In this document: positions 1 to 7,107 of the stretch, one piece after another | How positions within the stretch are numbered: position 1 is the stretch's first letter | How the letters are laid out: each line of letters starts with the position of its first letter | Assembly: GCA_964398225.1 (NCBI GenBank) | Contig: CAYNLY010000038.1 | Coordinates: 1-15,004, forward strand | Origin: CAYNLY01 sp964398225 | GTDB taxonomy: Bacteria > Pseudomonadota > Zetaproteobacteria > Mariprofundales > Mariprofundaceae | Direction of reading: 5' to 3' | Length of the DNA stretch: 15,004 nucleotides | The notes under the pieces: model-generated | Databases searched by the model: none | What the model was told of the DNA's origin: nothing | Seen by the model: only the letters and a program-made list of their open reading frames with translations | Position numbers and translations under genes: made by a program

Positions 1-28
1 CAGCACTTCGGCCCGCGCGCACACCGCC

Positions 29-56
29 TTGCGCCGCCCCCTTCCTCGGCTATGCT
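29..56 (+). promoter_or_regulatory. candidate sigma70-type promoter of the RNA ligase gene
   Basis: A -35-like TTGCGC (29-34) and a -10-like TATGCT (51-56) are separated by 16 bp. Transcription would start near 63 and leave a leader of about 24 nt containing a purine-rich stretch (AGGCAGGGA, about 66-74) before the ATG at 87. The -35 matches only three of six consensus bases, so this is a pattern reading only. The same TTGCGC hexamer occurs in the candidate promoter of the facing partner gene. Nothing else is recognisable in 1-86; an upstream gene could lie beyond the window edge. Confidence 0.4.
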
Positions 57-86
57 GGGAATGAAAGGCAGGGACGCGATTTCACG

Positions 87-1154
87 ATGCAAGAAGCCAG
101 GCCCCTTGTCGAAACGCTGAGCTGGCGCGGACTCGAGTACCGCCGGTGGACCGACCGGGAAGGATCCATCCCGCGGGGCACGATCGAGCTCGACGGCCGC
201 CGGATCTACGGCTACCCGAGCATCGCCCGCATTCTCCGGCTGGAGGCGGGGATTGCCGAACACTTTTCCGGTCCGTTCTGGATGGAAGAAAAAGTGGACG
301 GCTACAACGTCCGGATTCTTCGCCACGGCGAGCGGCTGCTGGCATTCACGCGCGGCGGGTTTCTCTGCCCGTTCACGACCGGCCGGCTGCCCGAGCTCAT
401 CCCGGCGGACATCTTCGACGCGCACCCCGATCTCGTCGTCTGCGCCGAGGCGGCGGGCCCCGAAACCCCCTACTGCGAAGCCTCGCCGCCGTTCGTCGAC
501 TCGGATCTGCGCCTGTATGTCTTCGACATGATGCGGGCGGGCAGCAGCGAGTTTCTCTCCCGGGATCGGATGTATGCGCTTGCCGACCGCTTCGGACTGC
601 CCACGGTCGAGCGGCTGGGTCGTTTTGAGCCCGGGGATCTCGCTCGGATCGGGGAAATCATGGACCGCCTGAACGCCGAGGGCCGCGAAGGTGCCGTGTT
701 CAAAGACGAGCGTGGCAAGCGGGTCAAGTACACGACCGCGCGGGCGAACATCGAGGACATCGCGGTGACCGCCGAGGGCCTTGCCGACATGCCACCGCCC
801 TTCTTCATCAGCCGCGTGCTCCGGCTGGGTCTGTATGCCCACGAACGGCATCTGGACACCGACCGGCTCGCCGCCGAGCTCGGCGCTGCCTTCCTCGACG
901 GGCTGAAGACCGCGCTCGACCAGGCCGCCCGCGAACACCGGGTGTACCATCGCTATTCCTGCCGCTGCGCCGACCGGCAGTCGGCCGAGGATCTGTTCGC
1001 GCATCTTCAGCGCACCGCGGGGCACCAGGTGGGCCTGCGCCTGCACCGGCTTGAGCGGGAAGGCCGCTACTGGCGCCTGGAGTTCGACCGCGAACCGAAA
1101 TCGATGAACGGGCTGCTGATCCACCTCTTGAGGGGCGGATCGCTCTACGACTGA
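87..1154 (+). CDS. ATP-dependent RNA ligase, Pab1020/MthRnl (Rnl3) family
   Basis: A 355-residue nucleotidyltransferase-fold RNA ligase. The family adenylates its own lysine with ATP, passes AMP to an RNA 5'-phosphate and seals it to a 3'-OH; archaeal members can circularise single-stranded RNA. Superfamily motifs appear in order: motif I with KVDGYN and nucleophile Lys69; a motif III-like VCAEAAG (118-124); motif IV EGAVFKD (201-207); motif V KRVKY (211-215). The C-terminal part (about 235-355) fits the dimerisation/C-terminal domains of this family, and the length is close to that of archaeal members. The ATG at 87 follows a purine-rich stretch. The gene converges on the PIN-domain 'RNA ligase partner', whose stop lies inside its last codons (10 bp overlap). 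The pairing supports the family call. The physiological substrate in bacteria is unknown to me; RNA repair or circularisation is inference. Confidence 0.9.
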   Translation: MQEARPLVETLSWRGLEYRRWTDREGSIPRGTIELDGRRIYGYPSIARILRLEAGIAEHFSGPFWMEEKVDGYNVRILRHGERLLAFTRGGFLCPFTTGRLPELIPADIFDAHPDLVVCAEAAGPETPYCEASPPFVDSDLRLYVFDMMRAGSSEFLSRDRMYALADRFGLPTVERLGRFEPGDLARIGEIMDRLNAEGREGAVFKDERGKRVKYTTARANIEDIAVTAEGLADMPPPFFISRVLRLGLYAHERHLDTDRLAAELGAAFLDGLKTALDQAAREHRVYHRYSCRCADRQSAEDLFAHLQRTAGHQVGLRLHRLEREGRYWRLEFDREPKSMNGLLIHLLRGGSLYD

Positions 1155-1741
1155 TCGGCCTCGTGTTCGAGCAGGTGCTTCAGGCTCTCTTGCCGCACGA
1201 GCATCACCCCGGCCTTGTCGGCCCAGGTGCGCAGACCCTCGTCCGCGGTCACCAGCGCGGCCTCGAGTTCCAGCGCCAGCAGGAGCACGTCGGCATCCTC
1301 GCGGCTGTCGATGATGCCCCGGCGCAGGGCCTCCCGGTAGCGCTCGCGAAGCCGGGCGATCAGCCTGCCGGGATCCGATTCCTGCGCCGAGCCGAGGCGG
1401 GCGTGTTCCTCGGCAATCCTTAGCCCCCGGTCCATTCTCCGGCGCACTTCCTCGATGAATTCGTAGAGCAGATTGGCCGGAATCATCAGGCCGTGTCGTC
1501 GCGGCGAACGGATGCGCACGACGCGCTCGAACTCGCCGACCACCTCGGCGGGCGCCTCGATCATCCCGAACAGTTCCTCGAACACGCTGCGCGGCATGTA
1601 GAACTCGGAGCGCGAGCGGGCGGCAAGCGCCAGAAACGCGTGCAGCGCAAGCTCGGGGCTTGCGCCGAAGACGTCGTAGGCGTGCGGATTGGTGAACAGG
1701 CTGGTATCCAGCACGAAGCGGCGGACAGGCTCCATAGGCAT
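1145..1741 (-). CDS. RNA ligase partner protein, PIN-domain (MJ_0950-like)
   Basis: A 198-residue PIN-domain protein, a likely metal-dependent ribonuclease. N-terminal FVLDTSLFTNP places the first catalytic acid at Asp12; Glu55 lies in RSVFEELFG, Asp149/Asp151 in DSREDADVLLLALE, and Asp167 in LVTADEG, giving the usual PIN acidic set. The N-terminus and size match the family that co-occurs with Pab1020-type RNA ligases ('RNA ligase partner'), and here it directly faces such a ligase, tail to tail. Two in-frame ATGs are possible, at 1741 and 1735, and neither has a clear Shine-Dalgarno. A promoter-like element ends at 1742, which would favour 1735 and a nearly leaderless mRNA. The open frame continues upstream to 3046 antisense to purD, but that extension has no domain and is rejected. 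Whether it cuts RNA that the ligase reseals, or opposes it, is inference. Confidence 0.85.
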   Translation of the reverse strand: MPMEPVRRFVLDTSLFTNPHAYDVFGASPELALHAFLALAARSRSEFYMPRSVFEELFGMIEAPAEVVGEFERVVRIRSPRRHGLMIPANLLYEFIEEVRRRMDRGLRIAEEHARLGSAQESDPGRLIARLRERYREALRRGIIDSREDADVLLLALELEAALVTADEGLRTWADKAGVMLVRQESLKHLLEHEADQS

Positions 1742-1770
1742 GGTATAGCCGACGCCTGCCACCGGCGCAA
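1742..1770 (-). promoter_or_regulatory. candidate promoter of the RNA ligase partner gene
   Basis: On the minus strand TTGCGC (1770-1765) and TATACC (1747-1742) are 17 bp apart. TATACC matches four of six -10 consensus bases; TTGCGC matches three of six -35 bases. Transcription would start around 1735, on or next to the second ATG, implying a leaderless or near-leaderless message. The -35 hexamer equals that in front of the RNA ligase gene. Sequence pattern only. Confidence 0.4.
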
Positions 1771-1778
1771 CGGCAACG

Positions 1779-1807
1779 CTGCCAGCACGGCGGCCCCATG
1801 CTAGGCT
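1779..1807 (+). promoter_or_regulatory. candidate promoter of the purD-led operon
   Basis: CTGCCA (1779-1784, four of six -35 bases) and TAGGCT (1802-1807, three of six -10 bases) are 17 bp apart. This leaves a leader of about 24 nt with a strong Shine-Dalgarno, GGGGAGG, at 1827-1833, before purD. It is the only gap upstream of the eight-gene run, so a promoter is expected here. The exact elements are weak and could be misassigned. I do not recognise a PurR box or purine riboswitch. Confidence 0.3.
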
Positions 1808-1837
1808 TGGCGCCCGATACTCGACGGGGAGGCCGCG

Positions 1838-3121
1838 ATGAAGGTGCTGGTCGTCGGCGGCGGTGGCCGCGAACATGCCTTGTGCTGGAAACTGAAGCGC
1901 TCGCCCTCGGTGCGCGAGGTGGTCTGCGCTCCGGGAAACCCCGGGATTGCGCGCGACGCGCGCTGCGAGCCCGTATCCGCGTCCGACATCGACGGGCTGG
2001 TGGAACTGGCGAAGCGGGAACATCCCGATCTCGTCGTCGTCGGCCCCGAGGCGCCGCTCGTGGCGGGCCTTGCCGACCGGCTGCGCGATGCCGGCATCCG
2101 CGTGTTCGGCCCGAATGCGGACGCCGCCCGCCTGGAAGGAAGCAAATCGTTTTCGAAGGCGCTGATGCGGGAGGCGGGCGTGCCGACCGCGCGCTTCGAA
2201 ACCCATACGGACCCCGATGCGGCGGAACGAACGATTCGCGCATGGGGCGCGCCGATCGTCGTCAAGGCTTCGGGACTTGCCGCAGGCAAGGGCGTGATCG
2301 TCGCCCGAACGGTCGAGGAAGCGGTGCGCGCGGCGCGCGACATGCTCTCCGGCAACGCCTTCGGCGAAGCCGGCCACGAGGTCGTCATCGAGGAGTTCCT
2401 CGAGGGCGAGGAGGCAAGCTGCCTGTTCCTCGTCTCGGGCGAGGCCATCGTGCCGCTCGATTCCAGCCAGGACCACAAGGCGCTTCTGGACGGCGATCAG
2501 GGCCCGAACACCGGCGGCATGGGCGCCTATTCGCCGGCACCGTGCGTCACATCGGAAATCGCGGACCGGGTGCTGCACGAGATCGCAAGGCCGACGATCG
2601 CCGCGCTGAAAAGCCGCGGCATCGAGTTCATCGGCACGCTTTATGCCGGCGTCATGCTCACCGCGGAAGGCCCGAAGGTGCTCGAGTTCAACGTGCGCTT
2701 CGGCGATCCCGAATGCCAGCCGCTGATGGCGCGGCTGAAATCCGATCTCGGCGAGGTGCTGCTGGCCGCCGCCGAGGGCCGGCTGGTGGAACGCCCGCTC
2801 GAATGGGACGAGCGCGCCGCGCTCTGCGTCGTCGTCGCCTCCCGCGGGTATCCCGGCGCGTTTGAAAAGGGGCAGGAAATCCGGGGGCTCGATGAAATCG
2901 AGCGCGCGGGCGCGATCGTCTTCCACGCCGGCACCGCCCTCATAGATGGCCGCATCGTCAATGCCGGCGGCCGCGTGCTCGGCGTCACCGCGCTCGGGGA
3001 CACGGTGGCCGAGGCCCAGGCCAAAGCCTACGCGGCGCTTGCGCATCTGGACTGGCCGGGCGGATTCTACCGTCGCGACATCGGCTGGCGGGCCGTCGCG
3101 CGCGAGGAGGCCAAAGCATGA
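1838..3121 (+). CDS. purD: phosphoribosylamine--glycine ligase (GAR synthetase)
   Basis: This enzyme makes glycinamide ribonucleotide from phosphoribosylamine, glycine and ATP, the second step of cytosolic de novo purine synthesis. The 427-residue length is typical for a monofunctional PurD. It shows the N-terminal glycine-rich start MKVLVVGGGGREHAL, an ATP-grasp segment VVKASGLAAGKGV (141-153), the family signature around DGDQGPNTGGMGAYSP (217-232) and the metal-binding LEFNVRFGDPECQ (282-294). The ATG at 1838 has GGGGAGG five bases upstream. Its stop overlaps the purE start as ATGA. It is the first gene of a long co-directional run ending at 9125, so purine-responsive control of the whole run is possible, but no operator is seen. 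Confidence 0.97.
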   Translation: MKVLVVGGGGREHALCWKLKRSPSVREVVCAPGNPGIARDARCEPVSASDIDGLVELAKREHPDLVVVGPEAPLVAGLADRLRDAGIRVFGPNADAARLEGSKSFSKALMREAGVPTARFETHTDPDAAERTIRAWGAPIVVKASGLAAGKGVIVARTVEEAVRAARDMLSGNAFGEAGHEVVIEEFLEGEEASCLFLVSGEAIVPLDSSQDHKALLDGDQGPNTGGMGAYSPAPCVTSEIADRVLHEIARPTIAALKSRGIEFIGTLYAGVMLTAEGPKVLEFNVRFGDPECQPLMARLKSDLGEVLLAAAEGRLVERPLEWDERAALCVVVASRGYPGAFEKGQEIRGLDEIERAGAIVFHAGTALIDGRIVNAGGRVLGVTALGDTVAEAQAKAYAALAHLDWPGGFYRRDIGWRAVAREEAKA

Positions 3122-3588
3122 ATCCGATCAAGGTGCTGATCCTGATGGGCTCGAAGAGCGATGCGCCCGTCGTTGAAAAGGCCGAGGCCGTGCTGCGCGA
3201 GTTCGAGGTGCCGTTCGCCACGCTGGTGCGCAGCGCGCACCGCACGCCCGATGCAACCCTCGAGGCCGTCCGGGAGGCCGAGGAGGCCGGCTGCGAGGTC
3301 TTCATCTGTGCGGCCGGCATGGCCGCGCACCTGGCCGGCGTCGTCTGTTCGAAGACCGTGAAGCCGGTCATCGGCCTGCCGGTCGCCGCGGGTCCGCTGA
3401 ACGGTCAGGATGCGCTGTATTCGACCGTGATGATGCCGCCCGGGCTGCCGGTGGCCACGGTCGGCATCAACGCGGGCCGCAACGCGGGTCTGCTCGCGGT
3501 TCAGATCCTCGCCACCCACGATCCCGAACTTGCCGACCGGCTCCTTGCCGACCGCAGGGCGCAGGCCGAGGCGATCCTCGCGGGCTGA
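3118..3588 (+). CDS. purE: N5-carboxyaminoimidazole ribonucleotide mutase (class I PurE)
   Basis: PurE rearranges N5-CAIR to CAIR in purine synthesis. The 156-residue protein has the phosphate-binding GSKSD (11-15), the catalytic-histidine motif SAHRTP (39-44, His41) and the AAH-containing loop (69-71). SAHRTP rather than SAHKT favours class I (the PurK-dependent mutase) over the class II AIR carboxylase. The C-terminal half (GPLNGQDALYSTVMMP, NAGRNAGLLAVQIL) resembles the subtype of archaea and deep bacteria more than the E. coli form, and the loop usually GAGGAAH is AAGMAAH here. Translation is probably coupled to purD (ATGA overlap), with GAGGAGG (3104-3110) seven bases upstream. No purK lies in the window, so it must be elsewhere if the class call is right. 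Confidence 0.95.
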   Translation: MNPIKVLILMGSKSDAPVVEKAEAVLREFEVPFATLVRSAHRTPDATLEAVREAEEAGCEVFICAAGMAAHLAGVVCSKTVKPVIGLPVAAGPLNGQDALYSTVMMPPGLPVATVGINAGRNAGLLAVQILATHDPELADRLLADRRAQAEAILAG

Positions 3589-4156
3589 GCCGCGCCTCGG
3601 TGCGGGGGCGCGCCTGCGCCTGCTTCGCGCGGCCCGGCTGCTTGCGCGCGGCGGCGTGCTTGCCCACCCCACCGGCACCGTGCCGGGCCTGGCCGCGGTT
3701 CCCACGGCGGAAACCGTCCGGAGGCTCCAGCGCGTCAAGGGCCGGCGCGGGCCCTTTCTGCTGCTCGCCGACTCCACCTCGACCGCGCTGCGGCTTGCCC
3801 GGCGGAAAACGAAGCCGCTCCGTGATGCCGCGGCAAGCCACTGGCCCGGGCCGGTCACGCTCGTGTTTCCGGGCTTGCCGGGCCTGCCCGCGCCCCTGTA
3901 CCGCCGGGGAAGGATCGCGGTGCGCGTGGATGCGGACCCATGCGTGCGCCTGCTCTGCCGCCTGAGCTGCGGGCTGCTCGTCTCCACCAGCCTCAACCGA
4001 CCGGGAAAGCCCCCCGCCTGGCCCGATCGCCGACTCCGCTTTCGCTGGCGCAGGCACCTGGACGGAAGGCTGGAAACCCAGGCCGTGCGCCCGACCGGCC
4101 AGGCCTCGAAGGTGCTTGCACTCAAGGGGGAGCGTCTGCACCCAATCCGCGCATGA
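3530..4156 (+). CDS. tsaC: divergent TsaC/YrdC-family protein (L-threonylcarbamoyladenylate synthase-like)
   Basis: TsaC makes threonylcarbamoyl-AMP from threonine, bicarbonate and ATP for tRNA t6A37. Family landmarks are in order: GGVLAHPTGTVPGL, the KGRRGPF loop, HWPGPVTLVFPGL, IAVRVDADP and LLVSTSLNRPG. Departures are clear: the usual PTE-x-V-[YF]-G reads PTGTVPG, TSAN reads TSLN, and the protein is Arg-rich. The start is a problem. TTG at 3530 is the only ATG/GTG/TTG that includes the whole domain, but it overlaps purE by 59 bp and has no Shine-Dalgarno. The next GTG (3656) falls inside the PTG region. Similarity to TsaC begins near 3614, where a CTG follows GGGGG (3604-3608) at good spacing and would give about 180 residues. 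It lies in the same run as tsaB, supporting a t6A role; a second, canonical TsaC elsewhere is possible. Confidence 0.8.
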   Translation: MPTGSLPTAGRRPRRSSRAEPRLGAGARLRLLRAARLLARGGVLAHPTGTVPGLAAVPTAETVRRLQRVKGRRGPFLLLADSTSTALRLARRKTKPLRDAAASHWPGPVTLVFPGLPGLPAPLYRRGRIAVRVDADPCVRLLCRLSCGLLVSTSLNRPGKPPAWPDRRLRFRWRRHLDGRLETQAVRPTGQASKVLALKGERLHPIRA

Positions 4157-4188
4157 CGCGGCCTTTACCAGCCACTAACATGCCGCGC

Positions 4189-5877
4189 ATGCGCTCGCCG
4201 ATGGATACCGTCCGCCGCCTGTGGGTCACGCTCGGCTCGATGTCGCTGGCCGTGGTTCTGCTCATCGTGCTTTCGATTGCTTCCGTGATCGGCACCGTGC
4301 TGCTGCAGAACCAGGATCAGGCCGATTACCTGCAGCAGTTCGGACCGCTGTGGTACTGGGTGTTCCGCGCACTCGGACTGTTCGACATGTACCACACCTG
4401 GTGGTTTCTGACCCTGCTGGGCTTTCTGATGGCCTCGCTCACCGCATGCCTGTGGCGGAACGTGCCGAAGATGCTCAAGGAAATGCGGAACCGGAAGGTG
4501 TGGCTCGCCGAAAAGACCTTCCGGCGCATGAAGCTTGCGCAAAGCTGGGATCGTCCGCCCGCCGGGCGGGAAGCGGTGCTGGAAGCCTTCCGGCGGGCGC
4601 TGCCCGGCTGGGAGTTCCGCGAGGAATCGTTCGGCGACGAGCATTACGTCCGGGCCGACAAGGGACGCTGGAACAAATGGGGCTACATTCTGGCCCACGG
4701 CGGGATTCTGGTGATTCTGATCGGGGGCCTGGTCAGCGTCGAGTTCGGCTTCCGCGGCGACATGGCCGTGCCCGAAGGCAAGGTCGAAAGCGAGATCTCG
4801 TTTCTGAAGGGCACGCGCGTCGAAACGATGAAGATGCCGTTCGAGGTGCGCTGCAACGACTTCGAGATCGACTTCTTTCCCACCGGCCAGCCGAAGGAGT
4901 TCCGGAGCAACCTGACGATCATCGACGGCGGCCGCGAGGTGCTGACCAAGGACATCATCGTCAACGAACCCTTATACTACAAGGGCGTGCGGATCTACCA
5001 GGCCAGCTTCGGCGACGGCGGCTCGGCGATCACGCTGAAGCTGTTTCCGCTGAACGGCGAAGGCCCGATCCGCACCGTGCACACCCACGTCTACGAAACC
5101 TTCCGGGATGAAGCCACCGGCATCACGCTGGAGCTGACCAACTTCCGGCCCTACAACATCGAAAACCTGGCCGGACCCGGCGAGCCGAAGCGCTTCCACG
5201 ATCTCGGCCCGGCCGTGGACTTCATCATGCGCGGGCCCGGATTGAGGCCGGTCAAGGTGCGGGCGTTCATGAACCCGTTCGAGGACGAGGAGGAAGGCAA
5301 CCGGGGCTCGTTCCTGATGCTCTCGCTCTCCGGCGACGACAAGGACTTTCAGCCCGTCGCGCTGGGCATCGACCTGACCAATCCGGACGAATGGCGCCTG
5401 TACAACGCCTTCATGCGCGAGCTTGCCGCCCGCAGCAAGAGCAGAGGCGATGCGCGCAGGCACAATCTGGAGGCGTTCAAGGCCGCGCTTCAGGACGTGT
5501 TCGGCGATGCGCGCCCCGAAGGCTTCCAGCAGATGGCGATGCGCGTGCTCCAGGCCGCGCAGATGCTGCCGCAACTGCCCTGGCCGGTGCTGCCCGTGCT
5601 CGTGGACTACGATCAGGTCTACTACACCGGACTGCAGCTTGCCCGGGATCCGGGCATGAACATCGTCTGGATCGGCAGCGCGATCCTCGTGATCGGCCTT
5701 TGCATCATGTTCTACCTGCCGCACCGCAAGCTGTGGCTGATCTTCCGCGCCGACGGCCGGCTGGAGCTGGCCGGCATCACCAACCGCAACGAGCTGGGCT
5801 TCGCCCGCTTCTTTCACGAACTCTTAACCCGGCTCGACGAAGCTTGGAACATTCCACGAACGGAGGGATCCTCATGA
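4189..5877 (+). CDS. resB: cytochrome c biogenesis protein ResB/Ccs1 (system II)
   Basis: A membrane component of the system II heme-lyase complex, which with CcsA exports heme and attaches it to CXXCH motifs of apocytochromes c on the outer face of the membrane. The product is about 562 residues. A first membrane helix spans about 18-38, a second about 70-88, and a third about 168-184 holding LAHGG with His170. A large periplasmic domain follows, with the family motifs FFPTGQPKEF (229-238) and PLYYKGVRIYQASFG (261-275). A last helix near the C-terminus starts at NIVWIGSAILVIGL. In-frame ATGs at 4153 (ATGA overlap with the tsaC-like gene), 4180, 4189 and 4201 are all possible, and none has a clear Shine-Dalgarno; 4189 is a compromise. 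The 3' end overlaps ccsA as ATGA. Confidence 0.93.
   Translation: MRSPMDTVRRLWVTLGSMSLAVVLLIVLSIASVIGTVLLQNQDQADYLQQFGPLWYWVFRALGLFDMYHTWWFLTLLGFLMASLTACLWRNVPKMLKEMRNRKVWLAEKTFRRMKLAQSWDRPPAGREAVLEAFRRALPGWEFREESFGDEHYVRADKGRWNKWGYILAHGGILVILIGGLVSVEFGFRGDMAVPEGKVESEISFLKGTRVETMKMPFEVRCNDFEIDFFPTGQPKEFRSNLTIIDGGREVLTKDIIVNEPLYYKGVRIYQASFGDGGSAITLKLFPLNGEGPIRTVHTHVYETFRDEATGITLELTNFRPYNIENLAGPGEPKRFHDLGPAVDFIMRGPGLRPVKVRAFMNPFEDEEEGNRGSFLMLSLSGDDKDFQPVALGIDLTNPDEWRLYNAFMRELAARSKSRGDARRHNLEAFKAALQDVFGDARPEGFQQMAMRVLQAAQMLPQLPWPVLPVLVDYDQVYYTGLQLARDPGMNIVWIGSAILVIGLCIMFYLPHRKLWLIFRADGRLELAGITNRNELGFARFFHELLTRLDEAWNIPRTEGSS
5862..5868 (+). promoter_or_regulatory. ribosome binding site of ccsA
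   Basis: GGAGGGA lies five bases before the ATG at 5874 and fixes the ccsA start despite the open frame extending upstream. It sits inside the last codons of resB, consistent with translational coupling of the two partner subunits. Confidence 0.8.
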
Positions 5878-7100
5878 CGACTGCAGTTCAGGCCCTGCCG
5901 CTTTTCAGCGGTCGCATCGCCCTGCTTAGGCTGGGCGCCTATCTGGGATTGATCCTCGGCATCGCCGCGATGGCCCTGTTCGCTCCCGGATACGAGGAAC
6001 AGGCGTTTCTATACCGGATCTTCTCGACAGAGGGGCTGATCTGGGGGGGCACCGGCGCCGTCCTGGGCGCGGGGCTGGCCGCGATTGGCGGCATGATGAG
6101 CCCGGCGTGGCTGGAGTCCCGGATTTCGCGCGCGCTCCTGCCCTGGCTGGACGGCATGCTGGCCATGATCCTCGCCGCGGTGGTGCTGGCGCAGATGGAA
6201 CCGGCGGCTTCGCAGGTGTCCTACGAAGATCAGTCGGGCCTGCTCTCCGGTCGTCTGATCATGGCCATGAACGTGGCCTTCATCTTCTCGGCCGTGGCCT
6301 ACATCGCCTACCTGTTCGCGCCGGAATCCTTCATCGGCCGGCTTGCGACCGGATCGGCCTGGGCCGGCGTCTATGCCGGCGGCATTGCGCTGCTGCTGCG
6401 CTGGCATGAATCCTATCTGATCGATCCCGAAATCGGCCACGCGCCGGTATCGAACCTGTACGAAGTGTTCATCCTGCTGTTCGTCATCACCGGCGCGGTC
6501 TATCTGGCGCTCGAGCGACGCTATCAGGCGCGCGCGATGGGCGCGTTCGTGATGCTGCTGGTCGCCGCCGGCGTGTTTTTCGGCATCTGGCTGGATTCCG
6601 TCGGACAGGCCGACATCAAGCCGCTCGTGCCGGCGCTTCAGTCCTACTGGATGAAGATCCATGTGCCGATGAACTTCATCGGCTACGGCTCCTTCGCCGT
6701 GGCCTGCGGCGCGGGGCTTGCCTATCTGGTCCGCCACCGCATCGAGCATCGCAATCCGGAATCGCGGCTGCTGCGCGTGTTCCCGTCGCTGGAGCAGCTC
6801 GACCAGCTGGCCTACAAGGCCGTGGCGATCGGCTTTCCGGCCTTTACGCTGGCCACGATTCTGGGCGCCGCCTGGGCGGCCGAAGCCTGGGGCGGCTACT
6901 GGTCCTGGGACCCGAAGGAAACCTGGGCACTGATCGTCTGGCTTGTCTACGGCGCCTACCTGCATGCGCGCATCAGCCACGGCTGGCACGGCAGGGCGCT
7001 GGCATGGTGGGCCGTGGCCGGGTTCCTCGTCACCGTGTTCTGCTTCCTGGGCGTGAACATGTACCTGTCCGGGCTCCACTCCTACGGCCGCCTGAGCTGA
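5874..7100 (+). CDS. ccsA: cytochrome c biogenesis protein CcsA/ResC (system II heme handling)
   Basis: A 408-residue polytopic membrane protein and partner of ResB in system II heme delivery. It carries the tryptophan-rich WWD signature WGGYWSWDPKETW (339-351), the heme-presenting loop. Conserved histidine candidates flank it: His178 in a membrane helix (LLLRWHES), His263 in WMKIHVPMNFIGYGSF and His402 in LHSYG near the C-terminus. About eight hydrophobic helices are visible. The start is set by a strong Shine-Dalgarno and the ATGA overlap with resB. No system I ccm genes are present, and no thiol-reduction partners (ccdA/dsbD, resA) lie nearby. Naming varies: some annotations use ccsB or resC for this subunit. 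Confidence 0.95.
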   Translation: MTTAVQALPLFSGRIALLRLGAYLGLILGIAAMALFAPGYEEQAFLYRIFSTEGLIWGGTGAVLGAGLAAIGGMMSPAWLESRISRALLPWLDGMLAMILAAVVLAQMEPAASQVSYEDQSGLLSGRLIMAMNVAFIFSAVAYIAYLFAPESFIGRLATGSAWAGVYAGGIALLLRWHESYLIDPEIGHAPVSNLYEVFILLFVITGAVYLALERRYQARAMGAFVMLLVAAGVFFGIWLDSVGQADIKPLVPALQSYWMKIHVPMNFIGYGSFAVACGAGLAYLVRHRIEHRNPESRLLRVFPSLEQLDQLAYKAVAIGFPAFTLATILGAAWAAEAWGGYWSWDPKETWALIVWLVYGAYLHARISHGWHGRALAWWAVAGFLVTVFCFLGVNMYLSGLHSYGRLS

Positions 7101-7107
7101 TCCGCCG

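Noticed and set aside
1..86. Start of a divergent gene on the minus strand at the left edge.
   Set aside because: A GTG with a weak purine stretch can be drawn on the minus strand, but too few codons lie inside the window to support any gene.
1742..3046. Minus-strand upstream extension of the PIN-domain frame, giving a 633-residue protein antisense to purD.
   Set aside because: The extension mirrors purD codons, has no recognisable domain and would bury the standard PIN N-terminus; promoter-like sequence precedes the short start.
3067..4141. Overlapping minus-strand frames (352 and 224 codons) opposite purE and the tsaC-like gene.
   Set aside because: They are Arg/Gly/Pro-rich antisense frames with no motif; the plus-strand frames carry recognisable family motifs.
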